A stretch of 64,000 nucleotides of DNA from Diaporthe sp. PMI_573 (taxonomy: Eukaryota; Ascomycota; Sordariomycetes; Diaporthales; Diaporthaceae), in assembly GCA_021399435.1 (NCBI GenBank), contig JAJTUP010000102.1, positions 1 to 64,000 on the forward strand, in the 5' to 3' direction. The position numbers and the translations under genes are program-made. How positions within the stretch are numbered: position 1 is the stretch's first letter; every line of letters starts with the position of its first letter. Shown here piece after piece: positions 1 through 11,049 of the stretch. The notes beneath the pieces are model-generated. The model was not told where the DNA came from and did not search any database. It worked only from the letters and a program-made list of their open reading frames with translations.

Positions 1-2019
1 ATTTCGGCCAAATCTTGCGACATACTCGTCATTTCTATTTGTCATAGTGGACATTTTGACTTGAGAGAAATTTTCAATAGTGTGCTTCAGCTTAAAGAAA
101 TTAGAAGCAAGTAGATAGGTTAGGACCTACAATAAATGTATTTGAAGTCTATCCTCCTTATATAGAGTAGCTAAGAGCAGTTAGATATCGAGAGTCACCT
201 GAACTCGCGCCCACCATGGAACCGAGAACCCGGATTTAAGGCCAAACACGTCCCGGTCTTCGGATCGCAGGCAAATGATCTTCTCACTTGGTCCAGGAGG
301 TAAGACAGCAGGTCGGAATTGAGGGCGAAGAGAGGCATCCTCTCTGACGGGCGCTTCTCCTCACACCCATGGAACCAGGCTTCCATGTAGTCTCAGGACA
401 TTGAAGTATTCGAAAGTAGTGGTGAGAGACTCTCGCTCCTCCAATTACCAAGCCCCTTATTTAAATGCCACAACGAGTGAAATAATTAATTGACTCAACC
501 GATCTGCTCATGTTATATTAGCAGCCAATGTGTTGCCCATAATCCTATGTATATTTTCTGTTTCACACTTATCCCGGCCATGGTTTATCTTGATAGATGC
601 TTTTGATCTTTACCTTCTTAAACGTTCGGGAGAGACTAGGGAGGGGACTATTATCACGTGAGGCGATCTCCGAGATACCTCCTACACATCAGGAATCTAG
701 AAGCTACGCATACTATCCCTGCATTACAGTACTTCAAATTGCTTTAGGCGAAATAAGGGGTTGTGGAAAAGAGCCCTTACAGGGAACCAGAGGTTGGAGA
801 AATAGACTTCCGACTAAATTAGGCTTAGGTTATATATAAGAGCCTAGAGCTGATTTTAGACTTGGTCTATTCTCCCAAAACATAACTTCCACATCATCAA
901 TAATGGCACCTATCTGTTGCAGAGTTTTGAACGCTGCCGGGCATCCTATCCCGAACGTCACCTTTCGTTTTAACAACACAATTTGAAGTAATAACGCAGC
1001 GTTTCGAGAACATTACATCTATAGAAGGCTGTATATCTCTTTGGCTTCCATCGGGCATGGAGCAATCCTCCTACACTGGAAGTTGATGCTATCCGGTATT
1101 CCCGATCTCTCCTCACATTCTTTTCCACGGCTGGGACTGCCGACGGTGTGGCCCCACATTGTATCAGATTTCTATATCGAACGACACGTCCCGGGGTACA
1201 TTCAACTTCGGCTGGCCTGTACTTCCTATGCTATCGAGGTAGTGCCGATGCACCTGTACAACCTCCGAGGCTCCGATGGCCGCTACGCTTACCCTGGGGG
1301 CCCGTCGCAGCTTGTTTTCGTTCCTCCTCCATCACAATTAGGCGAGTGTCCCCGGTACAGGTAGGACAGCCTTCCACAAGAATTCCAGCTGCCGCTCCCA
1401 AGGCTGAACAACGAAGAGGCTATTCAAAGTCCTATACCAGGTATTACAAACTCACCTCCCCACTACCCTTGACAGCACTCTAATCAGCACCTAGGCCAGG
1501 TGCTGTATGTGAAAGACCTAATTTCTCGGATCACGTCAAAGAGGAAGCCATATAGGTTGAGAGTTACCTTTCTCAATAGCTGAGTTATTGGTGGTTAAAC
1601 CCACAGGTGCTGGACAGCTCTATGATGGCCCTGGAACTGGTCACATTCAGTTTAACTCGATGTACTTTTCTGAGATAGTTCGGCTCAGCTGATTGCTATG
1701 CTCACTAACCGGCTCTGTCTTCCTAGCAATTACCTTATCGTTCTACACCACATTGAGCGGCTATAGTTGTGTTTTGAAATAATATTTCTCCCAAAAAGAA
1801 ACATACACCAGCTACCTATGTGTCTCTAAATCGAATTAGAAGGTAAGAAACACGCAAAATCCAATGTGAAATCTAAATGCCACCGTCTTAGAGATTAAAT
1901 TTATAGGAAGAGATGAAATACAAATTGCATCAGATCTATCTATATAAACTCCTATAATTAACCATTCTAGTCGTAACGCCCTCCGAAAAGCAGTACGGCT
2001 GTAAGCAGATACATGGTCG
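1..2019. other. Non-coding or unrecognised stretch
   Basis: No reading frame here shows a recognisable domain or a convincing exon chain on either strand. The longest frames (1041-1364 and 1148-1483, both plus) overlap each other and have low-complexity, shadow-like composition. Base composition turns AT-rich from about 1740 to 1990. Nothing else is supported. Confidence 0.5.
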
Positions 2020-2292
2020 CTACTCTAAATCAGTGCAGTTCGTCGCAAAGTCAGTGTTTGTAGTAGACACGTTATCCTGCCTGGAATTTCCACTGAGTAG
2101 GCGGTACAGAGTCTTAGCAAACATATCCATACTCCTACGCAACTTCTCTAGCATATCCTTCAAAGTTGCAATGCTAGACTCCAGACCTACCAGGAACTCA
2201 TGCATCTGGTTCGTAAAGCTCTTTGTCTCCGCGAGATCAGTCTGCATCGCTGCAATGCTAGCCTCCATTCTATCCTGCCTTGAACAGATCAT
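2020..2292 (-). CDS. Small predicted coiled-coil protein (90 aa), uncharacterised
   Basis: The frame encodes a 90-residue protein. Residues 8-60 show hydrophobic residues at heptad-like spacing and many Glu/Lys/Gln, as expected for an alpha-helical coiled coil. I recognise no family. The ATG at 2292 is the only usable start, but an upstream exon on the minus strand (2300-2600) cannot be excluded because the start context is weak. It stands alone, with no partner or operon-like neighbour. It could be a fragment of a larger coiled-coil gene. Confidence that it is a real gene is low. Confidence 0.3.
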   Translation of the reverse strand: MICSRQDRMEASIAAMQTDLAETKSFTNQMHEFLVGLESSIATLKDMLEKLRRSMDMFAKTLYRLLSGNSRQDNVSTTNTDFATNCTDLE

Positions 2293-2938
2293 TATTTGTA
2301 GACTACAAACGGTCAGTCTTAGAATTAATAATGATTCAATAAAGCTTACCTCCTTATATCATCGTCAACTGTGCTCTCACACTTTGGCGCAGAAACTTGC
2401 GCTCCTAGAGTGTCAGGTACAAAAGTTTGGGCAGTAAGGTTGTCGTCCTGCCTCTGTATATCATGCACAAAAGACGCCCAGAAAGCAGATTCCAGGTCGC
2501 CTTCGCGCAAATGGTGGGTATCCATGGCACCTGTCTTTCTAGTGCTGTAGCCGGAAAGTGGCGTAAACCGGAGCGCACCGACAACGTGTTTCGGGACACG
2601 GTGCAGGGTGGTGGCTAGGGGAAGGTGTCCGCGATCCTGGATTCGCGGGTTTCGGCTTTTTCGGTTCCGCTGGGGACCATCAATAAGATGTTTTGTGGCC
2701 TTTTACGGATTAATGGCTGAGAGAGGGGCGCGCCTGATCCTGGATATACGGCTTCTATTTTCCGGGTTCATAGCTTGCGTGGGAATGTCGCCGGTATTTA
2801 AAAGGGATATCCGCGCGTTAAGATAAGTACCAATGAATACACCCTCCTTGTTCTGCAGATCTGCGCAAGCTCAACAGAAATCCATCGCGCCGTTTCAGAT
2901 CTAAAAAAGAAGACTGTGGCAAAGAAGGCTGCTGCGCC

Positions 2939-3704
2939 ATGAAGATCGCACTCACACTGGGAGCCTTGCTGGCAACGTCGGCAAGGGCCTTTGAGGACCT
3001 TGCCATCATGTGCATATCCGACCCCCCCATCCAGCTGGTTGCTGGTACCTCTAAGATCTCAGCTATGTAATGGAACCCATTCGAGGCTGGTTGGCACTTA
3101 GCTAATTATAGTAACCACAGACACGAGTCTCCGTTTGGCGATGAATGCCGTGCCCTCCTACAATTTGAGAATGTAGCCTTTAAGCCAATATCATACACGT
3201 TCAAGTCGATCCTTCCTTGCACTGGACCCTTGTCTACCAGCTTCCTAATTCCAGCAGGTGCGCCCAACGGAAGCGCGCGGGTAATATGGTATGTTACCGA
3301 TGTCGGCATCCGCGATAGGATTATATATATGCTAACCACGGTGCAGGCAATGCGCAGAATCATCAACATGCAGTTTTGCCTCTATATTGAATGGAACAGG
3401 GGATATGCTTCTTTCACGGCAGCAAGAGGGTACCGCAAGTTGCCTGTCCACAAATCTGCTAACGGACGTGAGCACCGCATCAGGATGGGAACCTCAATCA
3501 CTGAATTCGATGCTCCCTACTGCGCCATTCTTTAACAACGGGTCAAACCATACTGCAACCAGCATTCTCCCCCCAGTCACCACAAATAGGCCTCAGGTCA
3601 GCTCTTCTGGTCAGCTGATAACTCCATCTACTATGTCTTGGACGATGTTCACCGTAACACGCACAGTCACGTCGCTGTTAACCACAACATTGACATCTAT
3701 TTAA
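2939..3704 (+). CDS. Small secreted protein with Ser/Thr-rich C-terminus (three exons)
   Basis: Gene model: exons 2939-3066, 3112-3288 and 3347-3704, 220 aa. The start gives a clear signal peptide, Met-Lys-Ile-Ala followed by a hydrophobic core ending Ala-Arg-Ala near residue 17. The mature part contains Cys-Thr-Gly-Pro and the motif IPAGAPNGSARVIWQC, a pattern I know from fungal secreted proteins where a beta domain precedes a stalk. Residues about 115-220 are rich in Ser/Thr/Asn, typical of an O-glycosylated tail. Intron 2 (3289-3346) has a GTATGT donor, a CTAAC branch-like site and a phase match. Intron 1 (3067-3111) is 45 nt, GTAATG...TATAG; without it the frame stops at TAA 3068-3070. 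There is no N-terminal His after the signal peptide, so it is not a canonical LPMO. The function is unknown and the location is presumably extracellular or cell wall. Confidence 0.55.
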
Positions 3705-4180
3705 CCAGCGTGTGTAGCCTTTTATGCCCACGGATTTTGCTATAGGACGGTCTGATATAAGCGACTATTTTAAGAAATTATTTTTTATTTTTCGAATTCC
3801 TTCGGGGTTGAGACTCGCTATTTTTGGTGAGGGTTCCCCAGCCTTTCTCCTAGGCTCCCTTGCTTGGATTACTGAGTCTATGTATTGGAAGTGTGTATTG
3901 TACTTTTAAGTCCTGGTTTAGTACTCATTAAGCAGCTTATATGGTTCATAAATAGCTTATACCGTTCCCTAACGATTAAAAAAAATGTACCGTAACACTA
4001 TCTTTAAGTATCTAGTACCCTCCTCGTGTACTAATCCCTTTGAATTTATATTAATTACTATTACTTATAGCGTAGACTTTACTAAAAGGAAGGAAATATA
4101 AAGAACGAGGTTTTAAAAATAGAGCGACTTGCATATTATCTCTCTTGTTGGTTTTAAGAAAGGTCTTGTATAATTAAATC
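3705..4180. other. AT-rich intergenic stretch
   Basis: This stretch is visibly richer in A and T than its neighbours, with runs of T and A around 3780 and 3980. No supported coding frame or RNA gene was found. It could be an old transposon remnant, but I see no ends or coding traces. Confidence 0.4.
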
Positions 4181-4928
4181 TCAGTCTTGACAAATTGTGA
4201 ATCCTGTAACTTGAACTACCCGAAGCTGCGGTGCCTGCCAGGATGGATCGCGCTGTGTCTCCAACTCGAACTCGGCTAGGACTATTCCCACGATGGCTCT
4301 TAGTTCACGTATAGCCAGCCCATCAGAAACTGTTTCAGCTGCTGAGCAAAGGCACTTCACCTCTAGCGTAATGGTTTTGAGGCTTCGGAATCGCCGAATG
4401 AGATTTATGCCACGGTGAAGTGATCCCCTCCGCCAGCAGGGACGCACCCCCCAGCTCATCCGCAGATGCTAAAGCTGCTCCAGCTGCGAGAATTGAAAGT
4501 CTGAAATAAGATCTTGTTGCTTGTTGGCACATTGACAATTACTCATGGATATCAGGATACTCACATTCTCGATGTAAGTATACTGTGTCTTTCGTCCAGT
4601 CAATGTAGACATACCCTTCTTCTTCCTCGCGTTGTCGTAGGCGTTCGTACTGAGGAGTGTCTCGACTTCTTGAGTGTGATTGTTGGATAAACCAAGCTCT
4701 GGTCTCTGTACATGTTTGAAGCACAGGTGGAATCGCCCTTCGGAGCCCAAAGCTGAACTTGTCGTTGTTCCACGTGCGAACGACAGTAGATGGACGGAGC
4801 AATGCCCACTCCCAGATCTGGCGTCTGATCTCGGGTGGTAGGAGCGGAAAAAGGTGGAACACCGCTTCGGAATCGCTCACGACTCTATTCCCAACCTTGG
4901 AGGTTTCGAAAGCGATAGACATATTCAA
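4181..4928 (-). pseudogene. 2EXR-domain protein gene, frameshifted
   Basis: Exon 1 (4928 to about 4540) encodes the hallmark N-terminus of the fungal 2EXR family, FHLFPLLPPEIRRQIWEWAL, followed by a Val-Tyr-Ile-Asp-Trp strand. A GT...AG intron of about 42 nt near 4497-4538 would join it in phase to a second exon. That exon begins in one frame (ALASADELGG), but the family-like C-terminal part (FRSLKTITLEVKC, then WQAPQLRVVQVTG) lies in another frame. A shift near 4410 is therefore needed, and no credible intron removes it. 2EXR proteins are common expanded families in filamentous ascomycetes; their role is unknown. I read this as a recently damaged copy, though an unrecognised small intron is the alternative. 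Confidence 0.6.
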
Positions 4929-5687
4929 AGCGATCCTCTAAGGAAGTGCCACTTAAGTTGACGCAAATAGAGAGAAATCTTGGAGCTATGAGCAAAAGGA
5001 CAGCGAATGTCTATCCCATATTTCGGGAATGAGCCAGTAATGATGATGTATTTATAACACCGTTTTGAAACCTCCTTGCCAAAGCCCCATCAGCTACAGG
5101 CACGGTCTTACATACGACAACTAACTGCGATGCTAAGGAGCTTCCCCGGGCATGTCATCGGCCACGCATTAGGGCACCAAGACAAACGTGACAGATGTGC
5201 AAGGTCTTGCCGAGCTCCGGCTGGCGAAATGCAAAGTTTCGGGGAGATGTATTTGCCTCTCTAGGGGCTGGGAAGAAAGGCGTTACCTTCCATGCCGGCT
5301 AAAGCGCCGGCCTTGGGGTCACGGCCCATTTTAAAAATGATGGACGATTGGACGATCCAGCGACTCGAGCGTGCGTACTCATGCGGCGGGCAATCAGCAG
5401 TTGCCAGAGGAGGGGGAATTGCACGTAGTATTTACCAGCACGGGCTTGGTCACTCCAAGTCATGATTAAGCATGCGCTATCGAGACTACTCCGCGAACTC
5501 ACCGAAGCCTTCTTTGGGGAAGCTGACATGAATGCACTAATGCAAAGCACATTCTGTAGCAAGTAAAAGAGAGGGGGGCCGGCGGTTGTAACAGATTAGG
5601 TATCTATGCCTGTCATGCCAGCGTGGCATCATCGCACCTGCAGGACACCGAGAATTTCTGTCTAGCGTTTCCCATCATATGCACATC
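4929..5687. other. Intergenic, nothing recognised
   Basis: The small frames here (5076-5264 plus, 5299-5562 minus) have no recognisable motif, signal peptide or splice-consistent extension. No repeat or RNA gene is evident. Confidence 0.4.
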
Positions 5688-7270
5688 TCATCTCCTCCAC
5701 CTGCAGACATACCGCGAAAACACAGACCCTGCAGCCACCTGGACTGTTTCCGCGTCATTCCCGTGACTTTCGGCACTGACGTATGTCCAGTCGTCCTCGT
5801 CCTCGTCCTCGTCCTCATCTACACCATAGTCTTGCGACGCAAGGATCCAGGTCTTGACAGCCTTGGAACCGTTCCTTGCCGACGGGATCGAGCTGAGCCT
5901 GGCCTCGCTTAGCTGAACTACCTCGAGCGGTTCTTGCAAGTCCGCGCTTGGGCTCTCGGCAGCGGCGGTGCTCGCCGATTTATCGTCGGCGAAGGATATG
6001 GCCGGGGTTGTGTCTGCCTCCGCTCTGCTTGTCGCCATGTCTTGGGAGTCATCTCCATAGGTATTCGATGACCTGTCCGCGTATATCGGCTTCTTCGCAG
6101 CAGTAGTAATCTTCACAAAGCTGGGAGTCTTTGCTAGATTCAGATCAGCGGCCGAACCCGGCTCATAGTCTTCGTCCTTGGGTACTAGTCCGGGTGCTCC
6201 GGTCGAGAGCTTAACGGCTTCCGGTATCTCTTCGGCGTCGGTATGGTAGATCAGCGTGTCGGATCCTGTAGCTCTCTGCCCTTTCGTGTCAGCAGAATAA
6301 CTTTCTTTGGGAATGGGCTGCAATTACCTTTTCCGTAATACCCTCTGCCTTCTCGTCAACTGCTGTGGCCGCGTTCGTAGTGACTGTAGGGTTTTCCTCT
6401 CCAGTTTGTCTGTTCTCTTCTTCCCTGGCCCTTTTGTTCCACTCGTTCTCAATTTCGATGATGTGGGAGGAAGGATCGACGTAAACATACTTGACGCCAC
6501 CGTCGCGCTCAACGATATCTGGCATCTTCATATTAATGCAATCCTTCGAGTATGGCCTTCCAAGGGCACTGATCCAATAGAGCCCATTCTCCTCGGTGTG
6601 GAACTCAAAGAAGACGTTGATCAGTTGGGCAGCCAGGCCCAAAAGCTGTCTGGATCGATTATGATACGTATCGGCGTCCTGGACATAGTGGTGACGAACC
6701 TGACTTTCGTCGAAATCGTATTTCGAATCCTCGAACCAATTCGCCGGGAACAGAGCGGGATCACGAAGAAGGCCTTCCTGCCTCATCAAATCTGCCTTTC
6801 GTGCCTTCTCGGCTTCTTTCTCGGTCTGCTCGGCTTCCTGTTGCGCCGTTTCTGCTGCTCTCTCCTCCGCCTGCCCGTCTTTCTCTCGTGTATCTTCGTT
6901 TTTGCTCTCCGTCTGCTCACCTTTCTGTGCTTCACTCTCTGTATCAGAATCCGTCAGGGATTCTTCCTGTGCTTGGTCCGCGGCTGCTCCGTCGGCGGCC
7001 TGCACCTCGAAGGCGGGAGGGCAGGCAACGTTTGCCTCTCTCGCAAAGAAATGCCCCCTAAGCAGCTCATCTTCCGGTAGTGGATTGGTGTAAATTCGTT
7101 CCGTGTCTGGCCTCGTATTGCCCCAGTCCCTCTCGTGTGCGCTGTCATTTGTCGCAGCCTCATCTGTCGTGACTATGACGTCTTCCGGCATTGTGGCCTC
7201 CGTGGTTGACATATTGCCGGCGCCCTCTACCTTTAGATAGTCCTCCTCCTGGGCGGGATAATATTTTCTA
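5688..7270 (-). pseudogene. 5'-truncated Est1-type gene (C-terminal half only)
   Basis: The minus-strand frame from about 7268 to 6290 parallels the C-terminal half of the intact gene at 17281-19990. Shared features are PLPEDELLRGHFFAREA, a Phe-Pro-Ala-X-Trp-Phe segment, VQDADTYxNRSRQLL, and the Asp/Glu-run tail ending SRY. The frame is open upstream of the ATG at 7212 back to about 7268 and still matches the paralogue, so that ATG lies inside the ancestral coding region. Homology stops exactly where the LINE remnant begins. A 61-nt intron (about 6288-6348) restores phase to the second half, which carries an extra segment of about 150 residues that is absent from the other copy. The Est1 DNA/RNA-binding core is missing, so a normal product is unlikely. 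The long open frame may still be expressed. Confidence 0.65.
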
Positions 7271-8003
7271 ACGACTACCGCAGCGCAGATACCGCAGTAT
7301 CACGCTTCTGACGAGAAACAAAGCAGCAGTGCTCACGCTCAGGAACCCAAGACAACAGTCTGGACAGGAACATGTCTGCAGCATTTACAAATCCATCAGA
7401 AAGCTCAGAAGAGAAAACAACGTGATCACGGTAGTATGGCTACCGTCGGGTGAAGATGACGAGCTCTGGATACGCGCCAAACAAAAAGCCAAGGAAGCCA
7501 CGCGACAGGGCACAGAGCCACAGACACAACTCCCCAGAGTAAGATCGACGACGCTCAACGTGGCACGCGCCAAGCGAGGCACCACCAGAAGTCTGCCAGA
7601 TAAGGTTGGCAAGCATTCCAAGAAAGTCGACACAGCGTTACCAGGCAAACACACGCGACGTCTGTATGACAGGCTCTCCTGGAAAGAAGCTAGTATACTT
7701 GCGCAGCTCAGGACGGGTATGGCAAGATTGAACGCATATCTGTACCATATCGAAGCAGCATCGTCAGACCAGTGCGCATGCGGACAAGCGAGAGAGACCG
7801 TGGAACATTTCCTTTTTCGGTGCAGGCGTTGGACGATACACCGAACGCAGATGCTCCAGTGTACAGATACCCACAGAAGTAACATCTCCTTCTTCTTAGG
7901 AGGGAAAGCACCGTCAGATGGTACAAATTGGACTCCAAATATGGATGCCGTCCGCGCAACGATACGGTTCGCTATTGCCACGGGGCGACTCGACGCAGAC
8001 TGA
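7271..8003 (+). pseudogene. LINE ORF2 C-terminus: RNase H end plus zinc-knuckle
   Basis: The open frame reads through Thr-Arg-Asn-Lys-Ala-Ala and LRNPRQQSGQEHV, which is characteristic of the RNase H domain of Tad1-clade ORF2. It then runs into CACGQARETVEHFLFRC, the Cys/His C-terminal motif (CxC...H...C) common to these elements. The reverse transcriptase and endonuclease domains are absent, so the fragment is inert. There is no ATG at the proper start; the frame enters from the truncated 5' edge. Confidence 0.8.
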
Positions 8004-8314
8004 CCACAAGGAGGAACACCTCCACCCCATCACCACTAATCCGACAAACCTTAATCACCTCGTGTCATATACAGCAGGCACCGCTTCAGTCGCCGAAGAT
8101 AGGACACTGAACACTTGGAGAATCGCCTTCAAGTTGGCCTACTAACACCACTAACCCACGAGAATTCGCAGAGACATGGTACATTGAGACAAGCTATAAG
8201 CTAGGAACAGATTGCATATGGGCTTAAGGAGGTCGGGATTCATTTTAGGACATGTATTTGCAGATTAGTAATAGTTGCCCTTTCGGCGCAAGCCGCCGCC
8301 GGGCGTCAATAAAT

Positions 8315-8331
8315 TGTGTGTGTGTGTGTGT
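8315..8331 (+). repeat. (TG)n tract ending the LINE
   Basis: About eight TG units directly follow the conserved-looking 3' UTR of the element. The position and composition fit a LINE 3' tail rather than an independent microsatellite. Confidence 0.7.
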
Positions 8332-8672
8332 ACTAAGATCAAACAATACAGACAGAGAGATCAATCGAATTATCACTATACAGTAGGTCGCATTGTTACT
8401 TTTATACTTTAAAGGCAGTGTATAAAGCTAAGACCCTGGAGAATTTCAGATACCCAAGACCGAAGTCTTTATAGGCCTCGCTCGGCCCTTTTCCTGAACG
8501 GAGGACTACGATATTGGCACAACGATGACGTGTAATATGATTTAGTTTCCTATCGTTTACTGATGCGGATCTTGGTTCTAAGAAGGTTCTATATAAATGA
8601 TATGTTTCCTTGACAGTATTCGACTTTCTATGACTGTTGACTTTACTGTCGACCCGTTCCAGGATTCTTACA

Positions 8673-9614
8673 ATGCCTTCATCTCGTACCTCACATGAAG
8701 CTGAAAGCATTGCTTTCTTTGAAAACAAAACAACCAGGAAGAAAGTCTCATGTGATCTACACCTGCTCTCCAATTCCTTTCTTATCCTCCCTTTCTCTGT
8801 CTTCTTCTTTTCATTGTTGTTATTGGTTGCTATTCTAGGAGCCTAGATCCAGTCGCCAGTTATCGCCAAACCTATGGGTACTCACCTCTCTATAACCGAA
8901 TCCCTCTTCAACCATATCGAGCAACCATCAACGGCACCATCTGGCCATCTACAGATAGCAGTGTGGCTAGGCGCTTCCCCAATCCAATCGACGAGGCTAC
9001 ATGGGATGAGTGGGAAACTACAAATATGATTCCTATCACCTCTGCCGAGATTAGGGGAATGGGGAAAGACCCTACTACAGCAGCCAAACTGGAGGACTCA
9101 ATCTGGAGTTTAGGTGACGATGCATATGCAGGTATCTTAGATTTGTTCCATCAGATACATTGCCTCAACCAACTGCGCAAATTTGCATATCGTGATTATT
9201 ACGATATGAAGATTGCAAATGCAAACCCTGAGAACATGACCATGCATGAGATACACACAAACCACTGTGTTGACATTCTCTTACAAGCTTTACAATGTTC
9301 TGGCAATCTACGTCAGTGCTTTCTCCCACGCATATCTGTTAGCTGTTAGGACCTTTACTAAACAATTCAACATTCCAGAAATAGCTACAATGCATTGGAC
9401 TGAAACACAGCTATATCCGTTCCCTGACATGAGTATCCAAAGGCAGTGCATTGATTTTAAGGCAATCAATGAGTGGCGCAGGAAAAATGCGATCAGTATG
9501 GAAAAATACAAGAACGTAATGAGAAAAGACAGGCAACTAAAGCCTGTAGAGGAGCGACCTATTGAGCAGGGCTATTGGGATATGTTCAAGAATGAACCAG
9601 ACACGTTTCTATGA
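8673..9614 (+). pseudogene. UstYa-like (DUF3328) oxidase-family gene with a frame break
   Basis: The family signature is complete. The first His-rich motif is HQIHCL (about 9158) and the second is HTNHCVDILLQALQCSGN (about 9259-9312), the pair thought to bind metal in UstYa-type proteins. The C-terminal HWTETQ and YPFPD follow. An intron at 9312-9378 (67 nt, phase 1) joins the two parts exactly in frame. Upstream, the frame starting at ATG 8673 encodes a hydrophilic N-terminus and a transmembrane helix, then stops at 8846. The conserved luminal part continues in another frame from about 8840. I found no credible intron to reconcile them (candidates are shorter than 45 nt or delete the membrane helix), so a one-base indel in the T-rich helix region is the simplest reading. 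UstYa relatives act in fungal cyclic-peptide and other secondary pathways. No precursor peptide or partner enzyme gene is nearby. Confidence 0.75.
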
Positions 9615-10278
9615 AATTGCAAGCAGGCGGTTCGAAATGTACAGGGCGGTCGCGGGTATCAATCAACAAAAAGAAAGAAGAAAAGAAAAACGCAACCCGG
9701 TCGACGTACCAAAACACTTTGGCAATATTTATTCACGAGCCTGGGAGATAGAACCAATCTATCCAACCCCCTAATCGCTTGTGAATCACCCTCGTCACTA
9801 AGTGCAGTGCGCCCCGCCCCCGAAATGGCCCCATTGCAAGTTACACCCTGATATAAAGACTCCCCATGGCCTGCACCTAGGTAGGAGCATCGAAAGCTGC
9901 TTAGTTGATCATTGGGTCTACCTAATGGGGGCAGAGCCTTTTCTCTACTAACAAGCAGCCATTTGGGTTCATTGTAATCGTCTCTTGCCCATTGAGCAGT
10001 GTAGTTGTCTCCGCTGCCCTTTGGCCTCGGAGTGGCGTCCAACTGTCGCTGTGCCGATGCCATTTCCACATTGGTGTTGCCCGTCAATATACCATACACG
10101 GGGGCACGTTCCCCGTACCCAGCAGGCCATTTGCCCTAGGATCATGGAGGCGGCCTAAGGGCGACGACGGCAAGGCAGCCAATGGCTCGCGGCCTACCCA
10201 ACTGTAGCCCCAAGCGCGGTCAACGCTCTCATCGCCGTGCGACGCGACGAAATTCCAATCTCTGCAGCGGTGGCACCG
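9615..10278. other. Intergenic, nothing recognised
   Basis: Overlapping low-complexity frames occur on both strands, but none has a domain, a signal peptide or a consistent exon structure. No RNA gene or repeat was identified. Confidence 0.4.
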
Positions 10279-11049
10279 TCACCTCGGGCGGACTTTTGGG
10301 CCCTTTCGTACTTTCTCGATTCTGGAGGCCGCTTTCCGTGGGGCCCCCTGCGATATTTGCTGGGTATTGACGTCGCCTGCCATCACATAGCGCTCCCGGA
10401 TCCGAGCACTGCGCCGGATTACTCTGTCCTGTTTTCCCCGTTTCTCAGCCTGTTGATTGCGGGATGGCGACTTTGTTTGTTTTCTCAATACACCATGTAC
10501 GGGTGATCCACGCTCGGACGGCTCCGCCTCGGTTCGCGAGTCAACGGGTGTGGAAGTTGAATCGCCTGTGGAAGGAGGCGTGGGGTGTGTCGTGTCGACA
10601 GTAGGTCCGCGCAGGGTCGGTGGGGACTGTTGGATTGGAAGGAAACCGGCAAAGAATCGAACATAGGAGTCGAATGAGTTAGAGTGGTAGATATGGATCG
10701 CGTCCGTCCACTGCGCATCGGAGCTCGATAGTAATGCCGGCGACGCTGCTATTTGGGTGAATGACAACTGCCAGAGCTCAAGGAGTTCCTTCTGCCTGAG
10801 GTCCCGTCGCTCGTCGAGAAGATGGAAGAGGTCGTCCCTATCTTGTGCCGTGGCACTGAGCTCGCAGACATCACGATTGAATGCGTCGACGTCGAGGACG
10901 GGGAGCGTCATCGAGTTGCATCGCTTCGCCAACGTAGTGAACAGCTCTTCTTGTCGCATTCCGAACTTCCATGCGGGCCATCTCTGATCGTAATTTCGAA
11001 GAAAGTAATCGTCAGGTGCGGATGGGAAGAGATTGAATTCTCGGGCCAT
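10279..11049 (-). CDS. Uncharacterised 256-aa protein with basic C-terminal tail
   Basis: A single uninterrupted frame runs from ATG 11049. Residues 1-130 look globular and mostly helical, with several Trp/Phe and clustered acidic residues (DRDDLFHLLDERRDLRQ). Residues 135-190 are a Pro/Ser/Thr-rich linker. The last 65 residues are strongly basic, with RRSARIRERY and Arg/Lys clusters that could act as a nuclear localisation or nucleic-acid-binding tail. I recognise no family. It is divergent from the pseudokinase gene at 11552, with about 500 bp between the starts, so the two could share a promoter region. A one-exon structure and biased composition in one frame make it a fair gene candidate. 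Confidence 0.5.
   Translation of the reverse strand: MAREFNLFPSAPDDYFLRNYDQRWPAWKFGMRQEELFTTLAKRCNSMTLPVLDVDAFNRDVCELSATAQDRDDLFHLLDERRDLRQKELLELWQLSFTQIAASPALLSSSDAQWTDAIHIYHSNSFDSYVRFFAGFLPIQQSPPTLRGPTVDTTHPTPPSTGDSTSTPVDSRTEAEPSERGSPVHGVLRKQTKSPSRNQQAEKRGKQDRVIRRSARIRERYVMAGDVNTQQISQGAPRKAASRIEKVRKGPKVRPR

Larger units (their letters stand above)
7265..8331 (+). mobile_element. 5'-truncated Tad1-type LINE (3' end)
   Basis: This is the last kilobase or so of a non-LTR retrotransposon. It carries the end of ORF2 (about 7271-8003) and a 3' UTR ending in a (TG)n tract at 8315-8331, a usual kind of LINE 3' tail. 5' truncation is the normal outcome of incomplete target-primed reverse transcription. 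The left edge coincides with the break in the Est1-type pseudogene, so insertion, or recombination at the insertion, probably removed that gene's 5' half. No target-site duplication was identified by eye. Confidence 0.75.

Noticed and set aside
2939..3704. Secreted protein as a lytic polysaccharide monooxygenase
   Set aside because: The mature N-terminus after the predicted signal cleavage is Phe, not the copper-binding His that the family requires.
3720..4150. Repeat-induced point mutation (RIP) tract
   Set aside because: The stretch is AT-rich but I see no homologous unmutated copy and cannot compute RIP indices by eye.
6307..7080. 257-codon plus-strand frame opposite the Est1-type relic
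   Set aside because: It is the antisense shadow of a Glu/Lys-rich coding region, giving Leu/Phe/Cys-rich nonsense; the minus strand has clear homology.
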